A stretch of DNA of 28,972 bases, taken from NCBI GenBank assembly GCA_964461335.1, contig CAYWTY010000018.1, positions 1-28,972 on the forward strand, given 5' to 3'. The stretch is from JAKJBL01 sp964461335. GTDB taxonomy: Bacteria > Bacillota > Clostridia > Christensenellales > CAG-138. Each line of letters begins with the position of its first letter. Within the stretch, counting starts at the first letter, position 1. A program made the translations under genes and the position numbers. Positions 7,460-15,738 of this stretch are shown piece by piece. The notes beneath the pieces were generated by a model. It did no database searches. It was given only the letters and a program-made list of their open reading frames with translations, and had not been told where the DNA came from.

Positions 7460-8668
7460 TTATAAGGCAGCTTCAACCCGGTTTCTTCCGTTTTGTTTTG
7501 CTATATAAAGCGCCTTATCTGCAGGTGCAAAATAATTTGGGGTATTTAGGGACATTGGGGTAAACCCCATAACACCAAGGCTTGCAGTAATTCGAATTGA
7601 AACCCCTTCTGCTTGAAATACGTGGTTCTCAAGCAGTTTTCTAAGTTTTTCGGCTGCTGTAAGTGCGCCTCGCATGTTTGTTTCGGGCAGCAACAGGATG
7701 AATTCTTCCCCGCCAAGCCTGCATAACAGGTCAGTTGAGCGAAGCGCTTTTTTAAATAGTTCAGATACCTGCTTTAATACAGCATCACCTACATAGTGGC
7801 CATAGGTGTCATTGATTTGCTTAAAATAGTCCAAATCCAAGATAATTAGGCTTGAGTCATGGCCTTTGCGCGCTATTGCTGCAGCCTCGCGCTTTAAAGC
7901 CTCATCAAAAAAGCGCCTATTTGGCAGCCCAGTCAAACTATCCGAAAAAGCCATATGTTCAAGCGCTTTGTTAGCCTTTTCAAGTTCAGCTTGCTGTGCT
8001 TTTATATGGCTGCGTTGTTTTATGTTTATAGAGTTAGCTCTCCAAAACAAAAGAGAAAGGAGGAACCCAAGCCCTGCTGCAGTTAGCCCGTTTGCTCTGT
8101 GGTTGAGTAACAAGACATCAGTCAAAGTTACAGTTGTTTTAATAAGGAAACAGAACGCGCAATACGCAAACAAATAGAGTGCAAGGCTATACGGGGGCCG
8201 GATATAGTAAAGGGTGCCTGTAATAATGCATACAATGAGAAATGGCGTAATGCTTGTGAGCACAAGCTGGTCGATTGCAACAATAACTGCGCCTGCAAGA
8301 AGCACAAAAGCAGAAAATGTGTATGTTAAGGCTGGGGCTAAAGCTGGAGGTTTGCAGCATCGCTTTATTTTTGATGTAATAAGGAAGACCAAGGCCATAA
8401 AAATCAAGAGCGCGCTGTGGGCAAGTATTATGCCTCTTCGCCACATTACTCTTGAAGCCATGCCATGGGTTTTAGTAAAAATGAATTGAAGTATAATAAG
8501 AATATGTACAGGAATAGCAGCGAGAGTGCTAAAGTATATGCGTTTAATATTAGTATCTTTGCATTCTTCACTTATGCCAATGTTCTCCGCTCTATGCGCT
8601 TTGAGCGTTTTAATTATACCTGCCGGCAACTGCTTAAGCGCTTTTACTATTCTGCGGAAAGTCTCCAT
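7460..8668 (-). CDS. Membrane-bound diguanylate cyclase (GGDEF)
   Basis: Makes cyclic di-GMP from two GTP. Counting from the ATG at 8668 the protein has 402 residues: about six hydrophobic helices (roughly 45-65, 79-98, 115-133, 137-155, 160-178, 191-210), a short charged linker likely to be coiled coil (about 218-238), and a GGDEF domain from about residue 243. The active-site motif is GGEEF (319-323), and the inhibitory I-site RSTD (310-313) stands exactly five residues before it, so product inhibition should work. I chose 8668 because AAGGAAG lies 8 nt upstream; the longer reading from 8728 has no ribosome site. The N-terminal helices match no named sensor I can identify. It sits between the CotH-type gene and the LysM-GH18 gene. 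Confidence 0.9.
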   Translation of the reverse strand: METFRRIVKALKQLPAGIIKTLKAHRAENIGISEECKDTNIKRIYFSTLAAIPVHILIILQFIFTKTHGMASRVMWRRGIILAHSALLIFMALVFLITSKIKRCCKPPALAPALTYTFSAFVLLAGAVIVAIDQLVLTSITPFLIVCIITGTLYYIRPPYSLALYLFAYCAFCFLIKTTVTLTDVLLLNHRANGLTAAGLGFLLSLLFWRANSINIKQRSHIKAQQAELEKANKALEHMAFSDSLTGLPNRRFFDEALKREAAAIARKGHDSSLIILDLDYFKQINDTYGHYVGDAVLKQVSELFKKALRSTDLLCRLGGEEFILLLPETNMRGALTAAEKLRKLLENHVFQAEGVSIRITASLGVMGFTPMSLNTPNYFAPADKALYIAKQNGRNRVEAAL

Positions 8669-8741
8669 GGAAAGCACTTCCTTTTTAACAAATGAGGTAG
8701 GAGGGTAGCTATAAATGATATTGCGCATGCCTTAGGCAAAA

Positions 8742-11700
8742 CTATGGAGACTCGGCCTGTTTGGTTGCTTCACGCGTATATTCTTCAAGCTTCGCATCAG
8801 ATACATTAAAATAACGCGAAAGCGCCTTAAGCGCATATTGGGGGCGTTTTTCAAGGCAGGTGCGTAACTCTTTAACAGAGGCCTCCCAAGCAGATACAGA
8901 CGAATGTGTACTCCAGCGCTCTAAATGTCGCTTCATTTCAGGCTTTAGCTTTGCTGCAACTTCGTCAAGGAGCTTAGTGAGGCGTTCAGCAGTATAGTGG
9001 TTGTTAACCACATAAACATAGCGCTTAACGAAGCGCTCCCGCCATGCGGCATTTGCAGGCAGGCCGCAGTATAAATCCATATTTGTCAGGCTGCCATCGC
9101 GTGAGGGTACGCCTTCGTAATTGAAATAGCTTGAAAGAATGTCTCTTGCCGGGTTGTTGCCTGAAAACCCCAAGTCCATATCATAGAGCACTGGCCGCCA
9201 TTTCACTTTATAATCCCAAGAGCGCCAGTACTTTTGGTTAAATATATCCGAGTTTGCAAAATAGGTTTGAGTTATTAAATAATCAATAAGATAGTCCATA
9301 TCAACCCATTCGCAATATTGCGCATAGGTTGCATCGTCTCCAAGGTTCCTCCCCCTGCCAAAGGCACGTACCCGCTTATAATCCTGGTTTTGCCCTGCAA
9401 GCGCCTGCACATTTCTGCGGATAATATCCACTTTATCAGGGTCTACCCCATAATGGCTTTCAAGGTAATCCTCATTTTGGTTTTCGTTCAAATCGTATAT
9501 GCCCCAATATCTTCCGTTTAGGTACATAACAACAGGCTTTGTCGCGATATTGTCTATATAAAGCCCTTCAGCAGCCAAAGAAAAAAACGAGTCCCTAAGC
9601 CTCGCTCTTGGGCGATCCTGCCCGCCGCTTCTAAGCGTAAGCGATGAAAATGTGGTTATATCATAGTTTTCAAAGAAAGGATAATTTACAGAACTGCGCC
9701 CATATCCACCCCTTAGGGACACGCCAAGCGATTTTTGCGGCAGGGTGAGTGTGGATGAGCCGTTGGCGCGAAGCCCGCATGGAAATGATGCGCCAAGCAA
9801 GCCCTCTGTTTCATAATACTCCATATAGCCTTCACGCTCAACAATTTGGCTGCGCTCAGTTGCAGCATATACAGAGCTTATTGCAGACGGGTCGCCGCTA
9901 AGGCACACAACCGGCACTGTATGTGGCGTTTCAAAAAGGAAAGTACTTGTTGTTATTTCGCTTTTAATGAGCCCTTGTGAAAAAGTTATTGCGCGCACAG
10001 GCGTATTCTGGCTTATTTTTATTGGAGATGTGTACTCGTTTGATGCCTCTGTGGGTTTTGAGCCATCGAGCGAATAATATATGCTGCCCCCTGGAGTTGA
10101 AGTTGACATTTCAAGCAAAAAGGGCTCATTGCAGTAGAGCGCAGTTTGCTTAAATACAGGTGCACTTGCATATCCGCTATAATGAGTTGTCGAGTTTTGT
10201 GCGCCTGGGGTTGGGGCCCCAAAAAATACCCGTTCACCTGAAGGGTTGTGCTCATCTCTTCCTGAGGTGAGTGAAGGTCTTAAAACGCCTGTAGTAAACC
10301 AGTCGCGCACTATGCCTTTTGAGTCGCTTAAAAGCAGTGTTTCGCCGCTTGCTGAAACCCCAAATTTTGCAGTGTTATCGCCTTGCAAAATAGAGCGGCT
10401 TGATGCGTACAAGAGTGCGTAGCCTTTTGGCGGTATGGTCAGCGCGTTAATTTTGTATTTTTCAGGTGTTGAAACATCATCGCTTATATACCAGCCGGCA
10501 AGGCTTTTTTCGCTGTTTGTAGGGTTGTAAAACTCAACCCAGTCACGCTTTTTGCTTTTTGGCGTGTTAACTGCAGAGACCTCACTTATAATAACACCAT
10601 CAGGATTCCTGTTTGGCACTAGTATGGGAGTTTCGAAGCCCTTGCTGTCGTTTTTTGCACCAGGTGTAGGTACTGCGAAATATCTTAGTTCATTGTTAGA
10701 ATCCCTGCCTATTGAGATGTTTTTGCCAAGTTCATTAGGCAAGGGCAGTCTGTCATAGCGCAGCCCGTCGAGGTTTGTTAAAAACAGATCCGAATCACGC
10801 TTGGAAAGGCCAAATGATGCATGAAGCTCACCTTCGCGCCTGTCCTTACCGGATAAGAATACTAAAAGGTACTCGCCTGCGCCAAGTTGAATATCAGGAA
10901 GTTCCCATTTCGTCAGCCTGTCTTCATCATCAGAAAGATAGTAACCAAGAAGCGGCACTGCTTCTTGAGAGCGGTTATAGATTTCTGCCCACTCAGGCCT
11001 GTCGCCATCACTGTCAATAGCGCTGTAACGATTATTTGGGAGTACTTCGTTTAGGATAACAGGGTCGCTTTGCTCCATTATTGAAGGTAGCATGCTGGAA
11101 AACCTGCGCTCATCGTTTTGCGCGCCCGGGGTGGGGAAGGCGGTGTATTTATTTTCATCTAAGGTATAAACAACCGCAACATTCCCTGCTGCAGGAGCTT
11201 CCCACGAAAGTTCGCCTATAACTGTTCCGAGCCCATTGCTTAGGAAGAGCGCTGTATCTTCTTCGCTAATGCGAAAGTTAGCATTGAGCTCGCCGCTTTT
11301 GCTGCTTTTACCGGAGAAAAAAACTAAAATCCGCTGCCCTGGCTGAAGCGAATAGTCAGGCAGCTGCCATTTCATAAAGTTCTCTGGGTTGTCTGAAAGC
11401 CAGTATTCTGCGAGCGGAAGCACTTGGGATGTATTGTTATGGAGTTCTGCCCATGGGTAACACCTGCCGTCTGCAGCCTTAAGCCCGCTTTGGTTGTTCA
11501 AAACTGCTTCGCTTAATATGAGTGATGCTTCGCCTGAAGCATAAGAAATATCTGCAATTGACTCAACAATTTTGTCGCTGTTTTTGCTGCCCGGGGTTGG
11601 AAGAGCGCAGTAGCCGAACTTGCCTGAAGCATCCCTTGCGTAGGATATATCCTGATATAGGGGGGGGATATCAACCTGGTCGAGAATATTGAGTGAGCGG

Positions 11701-12107
11701 TCAGTCAGGTATAGGCTTTCGCCTGCTTTAGAGAGCCCGAACCCGGCGCAGTATTTGCCTTCTGGAAGGTCACCGTTATAAGAGGCTGCATATATAATAA
11801 TGTATTCGCCTGAGGTAAGGCTGATGTCCGGGAAGGCCCACTTGCGCGGCTCTCGGATGTTATCGCTAAGCCCATACCCGGAAAGGCTTATTGTATAGGG
11901 TGAACTGTTATATAGCTCAACCCAATCAGGCGAGCCTATGAGTTCATCCACAAGTGAGTGCGAGTTGGATGTGACTACTTCGTTTATAATAATGCTTCCA
12001 CTTGTTTCGGAAAGCGCTGTAAGCGCAGTGCATCCAAAGCTCATAAAGCATAGAATTGTGCAAAGTATAAATGCGCCTGCCCGTTTAAAAAAACATGTCC
12101 GCCGCAA
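8742..12107 (-). CDS. Large secreted protein: four lamin-tail domains, chitobiase-like domain, CotH kinase domain
   Basis: About 1121 residues counted from TTG at 12107. The longer reading from TTG 12134 starts at or before the predicted transcription start (about 12130), whereas 12107 has GGAGG 8 nt upstream. Signal peptide MRRTCFFKRAGAFILCTILCFMSFGC; the cysteine at 26 is a weak lipobox. Four lamin-tail domains follow (about 38-180, 195-330, 350-485, 505-640), each opening with I(I/L)(N/S)EV-like and W(V/A)E(L/I/F)(Y/H)N segments and closing with PTPG(A/S)xN. A chitobiase-C-terminal-like domain (about 660-730, SIYYSLDGSKPTEAS) precedes a CotH domain (about 740-1070) with LRDSF, YWGIYDLNEN and YDMDLGF, the probable metal/ATP-binding acidic motif. 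CotH of Bacillus phosphorylates spore-coat proteins; whether this one is spore-bound or cell-surface is unknown. Confidence 0.88.
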   Translation of the reverse strand: MRRTCFFKRAGAFILCTILCFMSFGCTALTALSETSGSIIINEVVTSNSHSLVDELIGSPDWVELYNSSPYTISLSGYGLSDNIREPRKWAFPDISLTSGEYIIIYAASYNGDLPEGKYCAGFGLSKAGESLYLTDRSLNILDQVDIPPLYQDISYARDASGKFGYCALPTPGSKNSDKIVESIADISYASGEASLILSEAVLNNQSGLKAADGRCYPWAELHNNTSQVLPLAEYWLSDNPENFMKWQLPDYSLQPGQRILVFFSGKSSKSGELNANFRISEEDTALFLSNGLGTVIGELSWEAPAAGNVAVVYTLDENKYTAFPTPGAQNDERRFSSMLPSIMEQSDPVILNEVLPNNRYSAIDSDGDRPEWAEIYNRSQEAVPLLGYYLSDDEDRLTKWELPDIQLGAGEYLLVFLSGKDRREGELHASFGLSKRDSDLFLTNLDGLRYDRLPLPNELGKNISIGRDSNNELRYFAVPTPGAKNDSKGFETPILVPNRNPDGVIISEVSAVNTPKSKKRDWVEFYNPTNSEKSLAGWYISDDVSTPEKYKINALTIPPKGYALLYASSRSILQGDNTAKFGVSASGETLLLSDSKGIVRDWFTTGVLRPSLTSGRDEHNPSGERVFFGAPTPGAQNSTTHYSGYASAPVFKQTALYCNEPFLLEMSTSTPGGSIYYSLDGSKPTEASNEYTSPIKISQNTPVRAITFSQGLIKSEITTSTFLFETPHTVPVVCLSGDPSAISSVYAATERSQIVEREGYMEYYETEGLLGASFPCGLRANGSSTLTLPQKSLGVSLRGGYGRSSVNYPFFENYDITTFSSLTLRSGGQDRPRARLRDSFFSLAAEGLYIDNIATKPVVMYLNGRYWGIYDLNENQNEDYLESHYGVDPDKVDIIRRNVQALAGQNQDYKRVRAFGRGRNLGDDATYAQYCEWVDMDYLIDYLITQTYFANSDIFNQKYWRSWDYKVKWRPVLYDMDLGFSGNNPARDILSSYFNYEGVPSRDGSLTNMDLYCGLPANAAWRERFVKRYVYVVNNHYTAERLTKLLDEVAAKLKPEMKRHLERWSTHSSVSAWEASVKELRTCLEKRPQYALKALSRYFNVSDAKLEEYTREATKQAESP

Positions 12108-12136
12108 AAAGGGTTCCTCCAAAAGACGTTTCAACC

Positions 12137-12166
12137 ATTATACCACGCAGCACATGTTAATCGCAA
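12137..12166 (-). promoter_or_regulatory. Promoter of the CotH/lamin-tail gene
   Basis: Minus strand: -35 TTGCGA (12161-12166), 18-bp spacer, extended -10 TGG-TATAAT (TATAAT at 12137-12142). The predicted start near 12130 leaves a leader of about 23 nt to the TTG at 12107, with GGAGG inside it. No sporulation-sigma consensus stands out. Confidence 0.7.
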
Positions 12167-12218
12167 AGCAGCAAGGCAGAATATGAGCCCCACAAAATTA
12201 GTATGGTGTGGTTATTTA

Positions 12219-12227
12219 TGCTATATT
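12219..12227 (+). promoter_or_regulatory. Extended -10 element next to the start codon (leaderless candidate)
   Basis: TGC followed by TATATT (12222-12227), ending 6 nt before the ATG at 12234. Transcription would start at or next to the ATG. No good -35 is seen, and no ribosome site precedes this ATG. Confidence 0.45.
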
Positions 12228-12233
12228 TGTACT

Positions 12234-13277
12234 ATGGATGATTTAAAGGCGCTTTTAAGCGCGCATTTTGCCCGCTACCCATATATGCAAAGTCAGGATG
12301 CAGTTAAGCTTTTATACCAAGGCGAATTTGGCCCAGGCCATTTAACTACATGCGAGAGCGGAAGCTTTGAACACCTTAGCGCTCAATACGAAGCAGCTTG
12401 TAATGACGAACCGCTTAATGACTATATAGGGGGCGGTATGAGCCGTGTGCATCTTGCTGCTGCAAAAGCTCAGGGCATTTGTGCGCTAACTTTATATAAG
12501 AGCTTTCTCCTTAGTGCAAAGAGCGCAAAAGGGAGTTTTGAGTTATTCGAGCCAAAACTTTTGCAGTTAATTAAAATATCTGAAAAGGGCGCGCCATTTA
12601 CACTTGAGGAACTAAATCGCTTCCTTGATAAATGGCGGTCTGCCAAAATGCCGATAATTTCTCACAGTATAGCTTATAGGGAGCGCTACAAGCCAGCATA
12701 TAGGCTGCTATTGGAAAGATACGCAAACTTTATGCCTTTATTTGCAGCCATTGATAAACGTTTGTCGCTTGGCAAAACAACAATAATAGGAATAGACGGC
12801 AACTGCGGTTCTGGAAAGAGCACGCTTGCAAGCCTTCTTGCCTCAGTATATGAAAACTGCAGCATAATACCCATGGATCATTTCTTCCTCCCCAAAGCGC
12901 AGCAAATGCCTTTTCCTCTTGATGCAAATATTGACCTTGAGCGGTTTGGCACACTTGTTGCCCCGAAAATTAAATGCTTTGAGAAATTCAGTTACAGGCC
13001 ATTTAATTGTTCAAAAGGCGAGTATGCACAGCAGGTAGATATTTTGCCGGATAAGCTAATCATTGTTGAAGGTTCATATTGCCTGCACCCAAAGTATTCA
13101 TCGCTCTACGATTTAAAAGTATTTCTCGAATGTTCTAAAGAAGAACAGCTTTTGCGTATAAAAAGGCGTTCTTACGAGAAGCTTGGCCGCTTTATAAGCG
13201 AGTGGATTCCTGCCGAAACCAGGTATTTTGAGCAATACAATATTAAAAACAGCTGCGATTTAGTATTCACAACATAA
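12234..13277 (+). CDS. Unrecognised N-terminal domain fused to a uridine kinase-like P-loop domain
   Basis: 347 residues from the ATG at 12234. The first about 175 residues (DLKALLSAHFARYPYMQSQDAVKLLYQGEFGPGHL onward) form a domain I cannot name, with conserved-looking QGEFGPGH and GGGMSRVHLA. The rest is a phosphoribulokinase/uridine kinase-like NTPase: Walker A GIDGNCGSGKST (about 186-197), MDHFF (about 214-218) where uridine kinases have DSFY, Walker B-like LIIVEGSY, and an arginine-rich lid RIKRRSYEKLGRF. The family would phosphorylate a small metabolite hydroxyl; the substrate is unknown. An in-frame ATG at 12183 adds 17 Cys/Trp-rich residues and has a weak AAGG site; I prefer 12234 because of the adjacent -10 element and the more natural domain start. 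It stands alone and is divergent from the CotH gene. Confidence 0.82.
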   Translation: MDDLKALLSAHFARYPYMQSQDAVKLLYQGEFGPGHLTTCESGSFEHLSAQYEAACNDEPLNDYIGGGMSRVHLAAAKAQGICALTLYKSFLLSAKSAKGSFELFEPKLLQLIKISEKGAPFTLEELNRFLDKWRSAKMPIISHSIAYRERYKPAYRLLLERYANFMPLFAAIDKRLSLGKTTIIGIDGNCGSGKSTLASLLASVYENCSIIPMDHFFLPKAQQMPFPLDANIDLERFGTLVAPKIKCFEKFSYRPFNCSKGEYAQQVDILPDKLIIVEGSYCLHPKYSSLYDLKVFLECSKEEQLLRIKRRSYEKLGRFISEWIPAETRYFEQYNIKNSCDLVFTT

Positions 13278-13279
13278 AA

Positions 13280-13320
13280 TGCTGTGCTGAAATAGTTTTA
13301 CAGCACAGCAAATATTTTTA
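13280..13320 (+). terminator. Intrinsic terminator of the P-loop kinase-like gene
   Basis: Perfect 10-bp stem TGCTGTGCTG (13280-13289) with CAGCACAGCA (13301-13310), 11-nt loop, followed by AATATTTTTA. It starts 3 nt past the stop codon. Confidence 0.9.
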
Positions 13321-13361
13321 TGGCTTCAGCCAGTTGAGGCCGCGAAGCGGACGAAACAATA

Positions 13362-13371
13362 NNNNNNNNNN
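13362..13371. other. Scaffold gap (10 N)
   Basis: Ten unresolved bases. The left flank holds two tiny hairpins (TGGC-TTCA-GCCA at about 13320-13331 and CCGC-GAA-GCGG at about 13340-13350); the right flank begins with GTTTTTTTC. Real gap size is unknown, so genes downstream of the acyl-CoA synthetase could be missing. Confidence 0.98.
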
Positions 13372-13394
13372 GTTTTTTTCAATTCAAGGTTTGG

Positions 13395-15089
13395 TCAGCT
13401 TAGGTTTTCATACGCAAGCCTGTCCCTTTCACGAATTACAGCACGCTTGATTTTTCCGCTTACTGTTTTAGGCAAGGAATCCGTAAATTCAATTACCCTT
13501 GGATATTTATATGGAGCAGTTGCCCTTTTCACATATACCTGCAACTCTTTAATCAGCTCTTCGCTTGGCGCATATTCTTTTGCAAGCACGATTGTCGCCT
13601 TTATGGACTGCCCTCGCTCAGGGTCCGGCACAGGGGTAACAGCACATTCAAGCACTGCAGGGTGTTCCATAAGCGCGCTTTCAACCTCAAATGGCCCTAT
13701 CCTGTAACCAGAGCTTTTAATTACATCATCCATACGGCCAACATACCATAAATAGCCTTTACCATCCTGCCAGGCAGTATCACCTGTGTGATACCAACCG
13801 TCATGCCAAACTTTTGCAGTGCGCTTTTCATCTTTATAGTACCCCATGAACATGCCCGGCGGTTTGCCTTCACGCGTATCTATACAGATTTCGCCAGTTT
13901 CACCGAGTGTGACCGGGTTGCCGTCTGCATTTAGCAGGCATACCTTGTACCCGGGCGCAGGCAGGCCCATGGAGCCTGTACGAACCTTCATAAACGGAAA
14001 TGTTGCTAAGAGCAGCGTTGTCTCAGTCTGACCAAAACCTTCATAGATTTCAAGCCCGACTTTTGACTTAAATTGTTCAAACACCTCTGGGTTTAGCGCT
14101 TCCCCTGCTGTTGAAACATGTTTAAGGCAGCTTAGCTCATAATCTTCAAGCGGCTCCCTTATAATATAGCGGTACATTGTAGGGGGCGCGCAAAAAGTTG
14201 TAACGTGATATTTTTGGAGCTTGCTTAAAATATCTGCAGCACAAAACCGTTGAAAATCATAAACGAGGATTGCGCTCTCGCACATCCATTGGCCGTACAT
14301 TTTCCCCCAGGCAGCCTTTGCCCAGCCGCTGTCCGAAATCGTAAAATGCAAACCGTCCGGTTCAACGCAATGCCAGTACTGCGCAGTAGAAATATGCCCA
14401 AACGGGTATAGAAAATCATGCGCCACCATTTTGGGGTAGCCAGTTGTGCCTGAGGTAAAGTAGAGCATCATTAAATCTTTACCGCATGCAGCATCTTCAG
14501 GGCGGCTGAATGTAGGGGAGGCAGCTTCAACAAGCGCATCAAAATCAAGAAACCCTTCAGGAAGGGGCGCATCTTTCATTTGCGGCGAACGCACAGCTGC
14601 AAGTAGCTCAACAGAGGGGGACTCCTTTACTGCCTCCTTGAGCTGTTTTGGCACATCATCTTCAAGCGTTGTTATTGCCATACATGCGTTTGAAGCGTTA
14701 AAACGATAAGAATAATCTCGGGCTGTGAGCATATGCGTAACAGGGATGGGGATTGCGCCAAGCTTATGCATGCCGAGCATTATGTACCAGTACTGATAAT
14801 GGCGCTTTAACGCGAGCAGAACAATATCCCCTTTTTTTATGCCAAGCGTTAAAAGCGCATTTGCTGCACGGTTGCTTAAGTCGCTAAGCTCTTTAAAGGT
14901 AAATTCGCGTTCTTCGTTTTCAGCGCTTACCCATAGCATTGCGCGCTTTTTGGGGTGCATCAGCGCCAGTTCATCAATAATATCAAACCCAAAGTTGAAA
15001 TCAGCAGGTTCATTAAGGCAGAAGTTATTGTAAAACTCTTTATGGGATTTGTATTCTACTGCATTGCAGTATTTATCAAGCAGTTTCAA
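13395..15089 (-). CDS. AMP-forming medium/branched-chain acyl-CoA synthetase (MACS type)
   Basis: Cytoplasmic enzyme joining a carboxylic acid to CoA through an acyl-adenylate. 564 residues, full length. ANL motifs in order: P-loop YFTSGTTGYPK, GFGQTETT, YHTGDTAWQDGKGYLWYVGR, hinge MDDVIKSSGYRIGPFEVES, and the A10 lysine in PKTVSGKIKR (K546). Long stretches (YWYIMLGMHKLGAIPIPVTHML, VTTFCAPPTMYR, APYKYPRVIEF) are near those I remember from the Methanosarcina acetivorans medium-chain acyl-CoA synthetase, reported to prefer 2-methylbutyrate; this comparison is from memory. The start is TTG at 15089, with AAAGGAG 8 nt upstream. It lies 27 nt after the XRE-cupin gene under the same isoleucine-type T-box, pointing to a branched-chain acid rather than a fatty acid as substrate. 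The scaffold gap follows 23 nt past its end. Confidence 0.9.
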   Translation of the reverse strand: MKLLDKYCNAVEYKSHKEFYNNFCLNEPADFNFGFDIIDELALMHPKKRAMLWVSAENEEREFTFKELSDLSNRAANALLTLGIKKGDIVLLALKRHYQYWYIMLGMHKLGAIPIPVTHMLTARDYSYRFNASNACMAITTLEDDVPKQLKEAVKESPSVELLAAVRSPQMKDAPLPEGFLDFDALVEAASPTFSRPEDAACGKDLMMLYFTSGTTGYPKMVAHDFLYPFGHISTAQYWHCVEPDGLHFTISDSGWAKAAWGKMYGQWMCESAILVYDFQRFCAADILSKLQKYHVTTFCAPPTMYRYIIREPLEDYELSCLKHVSTAGEALNPEVFEQFKSKVGLEIYEGFGQTETTLLLATFPFMKVRTGSMGLPAPGYKVCLLNADGNPVTLGETGEICIDTREGKPPGMFMGYYKDEKRTAKVWHDGWYHTGDTAWQDGKGYLWYVGRMDDVIKSSGYRIGPFEVESALMEHPAVLECAVTPVPDPERGQSIKATIVLAKEYAPSEELIKELQVYVKRATAPYKYPRVIEFTDSLPKTVSGKIKRAVIRERDRLAYENLS

Positions 15090-15116
15090 AAGAAACGCTC
15101 CTTTCTTCTTACAGGC

Positions 15117-15665
15117 TTATTTTATTACTACCGCGAGGAAATGCGCACGCTCACCATTTCGAGCGCCCAGCGAATGCGGAACAGACGAATCAAAATAGAC
15201 CGAATCTCCGGGGTAAAGCGTATAAGTGTTTTCACCTATCACCATGCATGCTTCGCCCTCGAGCAGGTACTGAAACTCCTGCCCGTCATGGGTTGAAAGC
15301 TCGGGCATTACCCCTGGCAGAACTGTTACGAGGAAGGGCTCTGCGCGTTTTTCGTTAAAAGTGTGCGCGAGCGCCATATATGTGTAGGCCTTGTTGCGTT
15401 CAACCTTAAACCCGCACCCAGCGCGTACAATTGAGCACGAAGAAAGCTTCGGGCTTGTTCCGCTCATAATATCCATGACCTCAACATCGAGAACACGTGC
15501 TGCGTTGAAGAGAAAGCTAAAGGAAAAATCCTTTTCTCCTCTTTCATGCCTTTCATACTCCTCAAGCGGAATTTTAACTGCTTTTGCCATGTCCTCAGGT
15601 GAAATTGCGGAGATTTCACGCAATGCCCTAAGGCGAATGCCGATTTCCATAAGCTGCTCAGTCAT
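15117..15665 (-). CDS. XRE-family transcriptional regulator with C-terminal cupin sensor domain
   Basis: 182 residues: an XRE helix-turn-helix at about 5-62 (RLRALREISAISPEDMAKAVKIPLEEYERHERG) and a small cupin barrel at about 105-181 (STHDGQEFQYLLEGEACMVIGENTYTLYPGDSVYFDSSVPHSLGA). The cupin keeps H, Q-E and H positions in the metal/ligand-site pattern. Such proteins usually sense a small metabolite and regulate a neighbouring catabolic or activation gene; here the neighbour is the acyl-CoA synthetase 27 nt downstream, so the ligand may be its acid or acyl-CoA product (inference). The ATG at 15665 has GGAAGG 6 nt upstream. It is the first full gene behind the T-box leader, giving the operon two layers of control. 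Confidence 0.92.
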   Translation of the reverse strand: MTEQLMEIGIRLRALREISAISPEDMAKAVKIPLEEYERHERGEKDFSFSFLFNAARVLDVEVMDIMSGTSPKLSSCSIVRAGCGFKVERNKAYTYMALAHTFNEKRAEPFLVTVLPGVMPELSTHDGQEFQYLLEGEACMVIGENTYTLYPGDSVYFDSSVPHSLGARNGERAHFLAVVIK

Positions 15666-15723
15666 GTAGTACCTTCCTTTCTCCTTTTGGTTTATGTGTT
15701 GGAACCTTAGCGTAAAATGTCAA
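15658..15723 (-). CDS. Possible 21-codon leader ORF between T-box terminator and XRE gene
   Basis: TTG at 15723 is preceded by GGAGG at 8-nt spacing, a better ribosome site than most genes here. The frame reads MTFYAKVPTHKPKGERKVLHD and stops with TGA at 15660-15658, overlapping the XRE start by 8 nt, which would couple the two. It is basic and resembles no family I know. The GGAGG may instead have no coding role. Confidence 0.3.
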   Translation of the reverse strand: MTFYAKVPTHKPKGERKVLHD

Positions 15724-15738
15724 AGCGACCACCTCCGT

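Noticed and set aside
8669..8728. Longer reading of the diguanylate cyclase from 8728
   Set aside because: No ribosome site; the ATG at 8668 has AAGGAAG at 8-nt spacing.
12108..12134. TTG at 12134 as start of the CotH protein
   Set aside because: It lies at or before the predicted transcription start; TTG at 12107 has GGAGG at good spacing.
12183..12233. Upstream in-frame ATG extending the P-loop protein by 17 residues
   Set aside because: The extension is Cys/Trp-rich and unlike a domain start, its ribosome site is weak, and an extended -10 element sits just before the ATG at 12234.
13320..13361. Two short hairpins left of the gap as a tRNA or rRNA fragment
   Set aside because: No T-loop, CCA or rRNA helix pattern could be matched; stems are only 4-5 bp.
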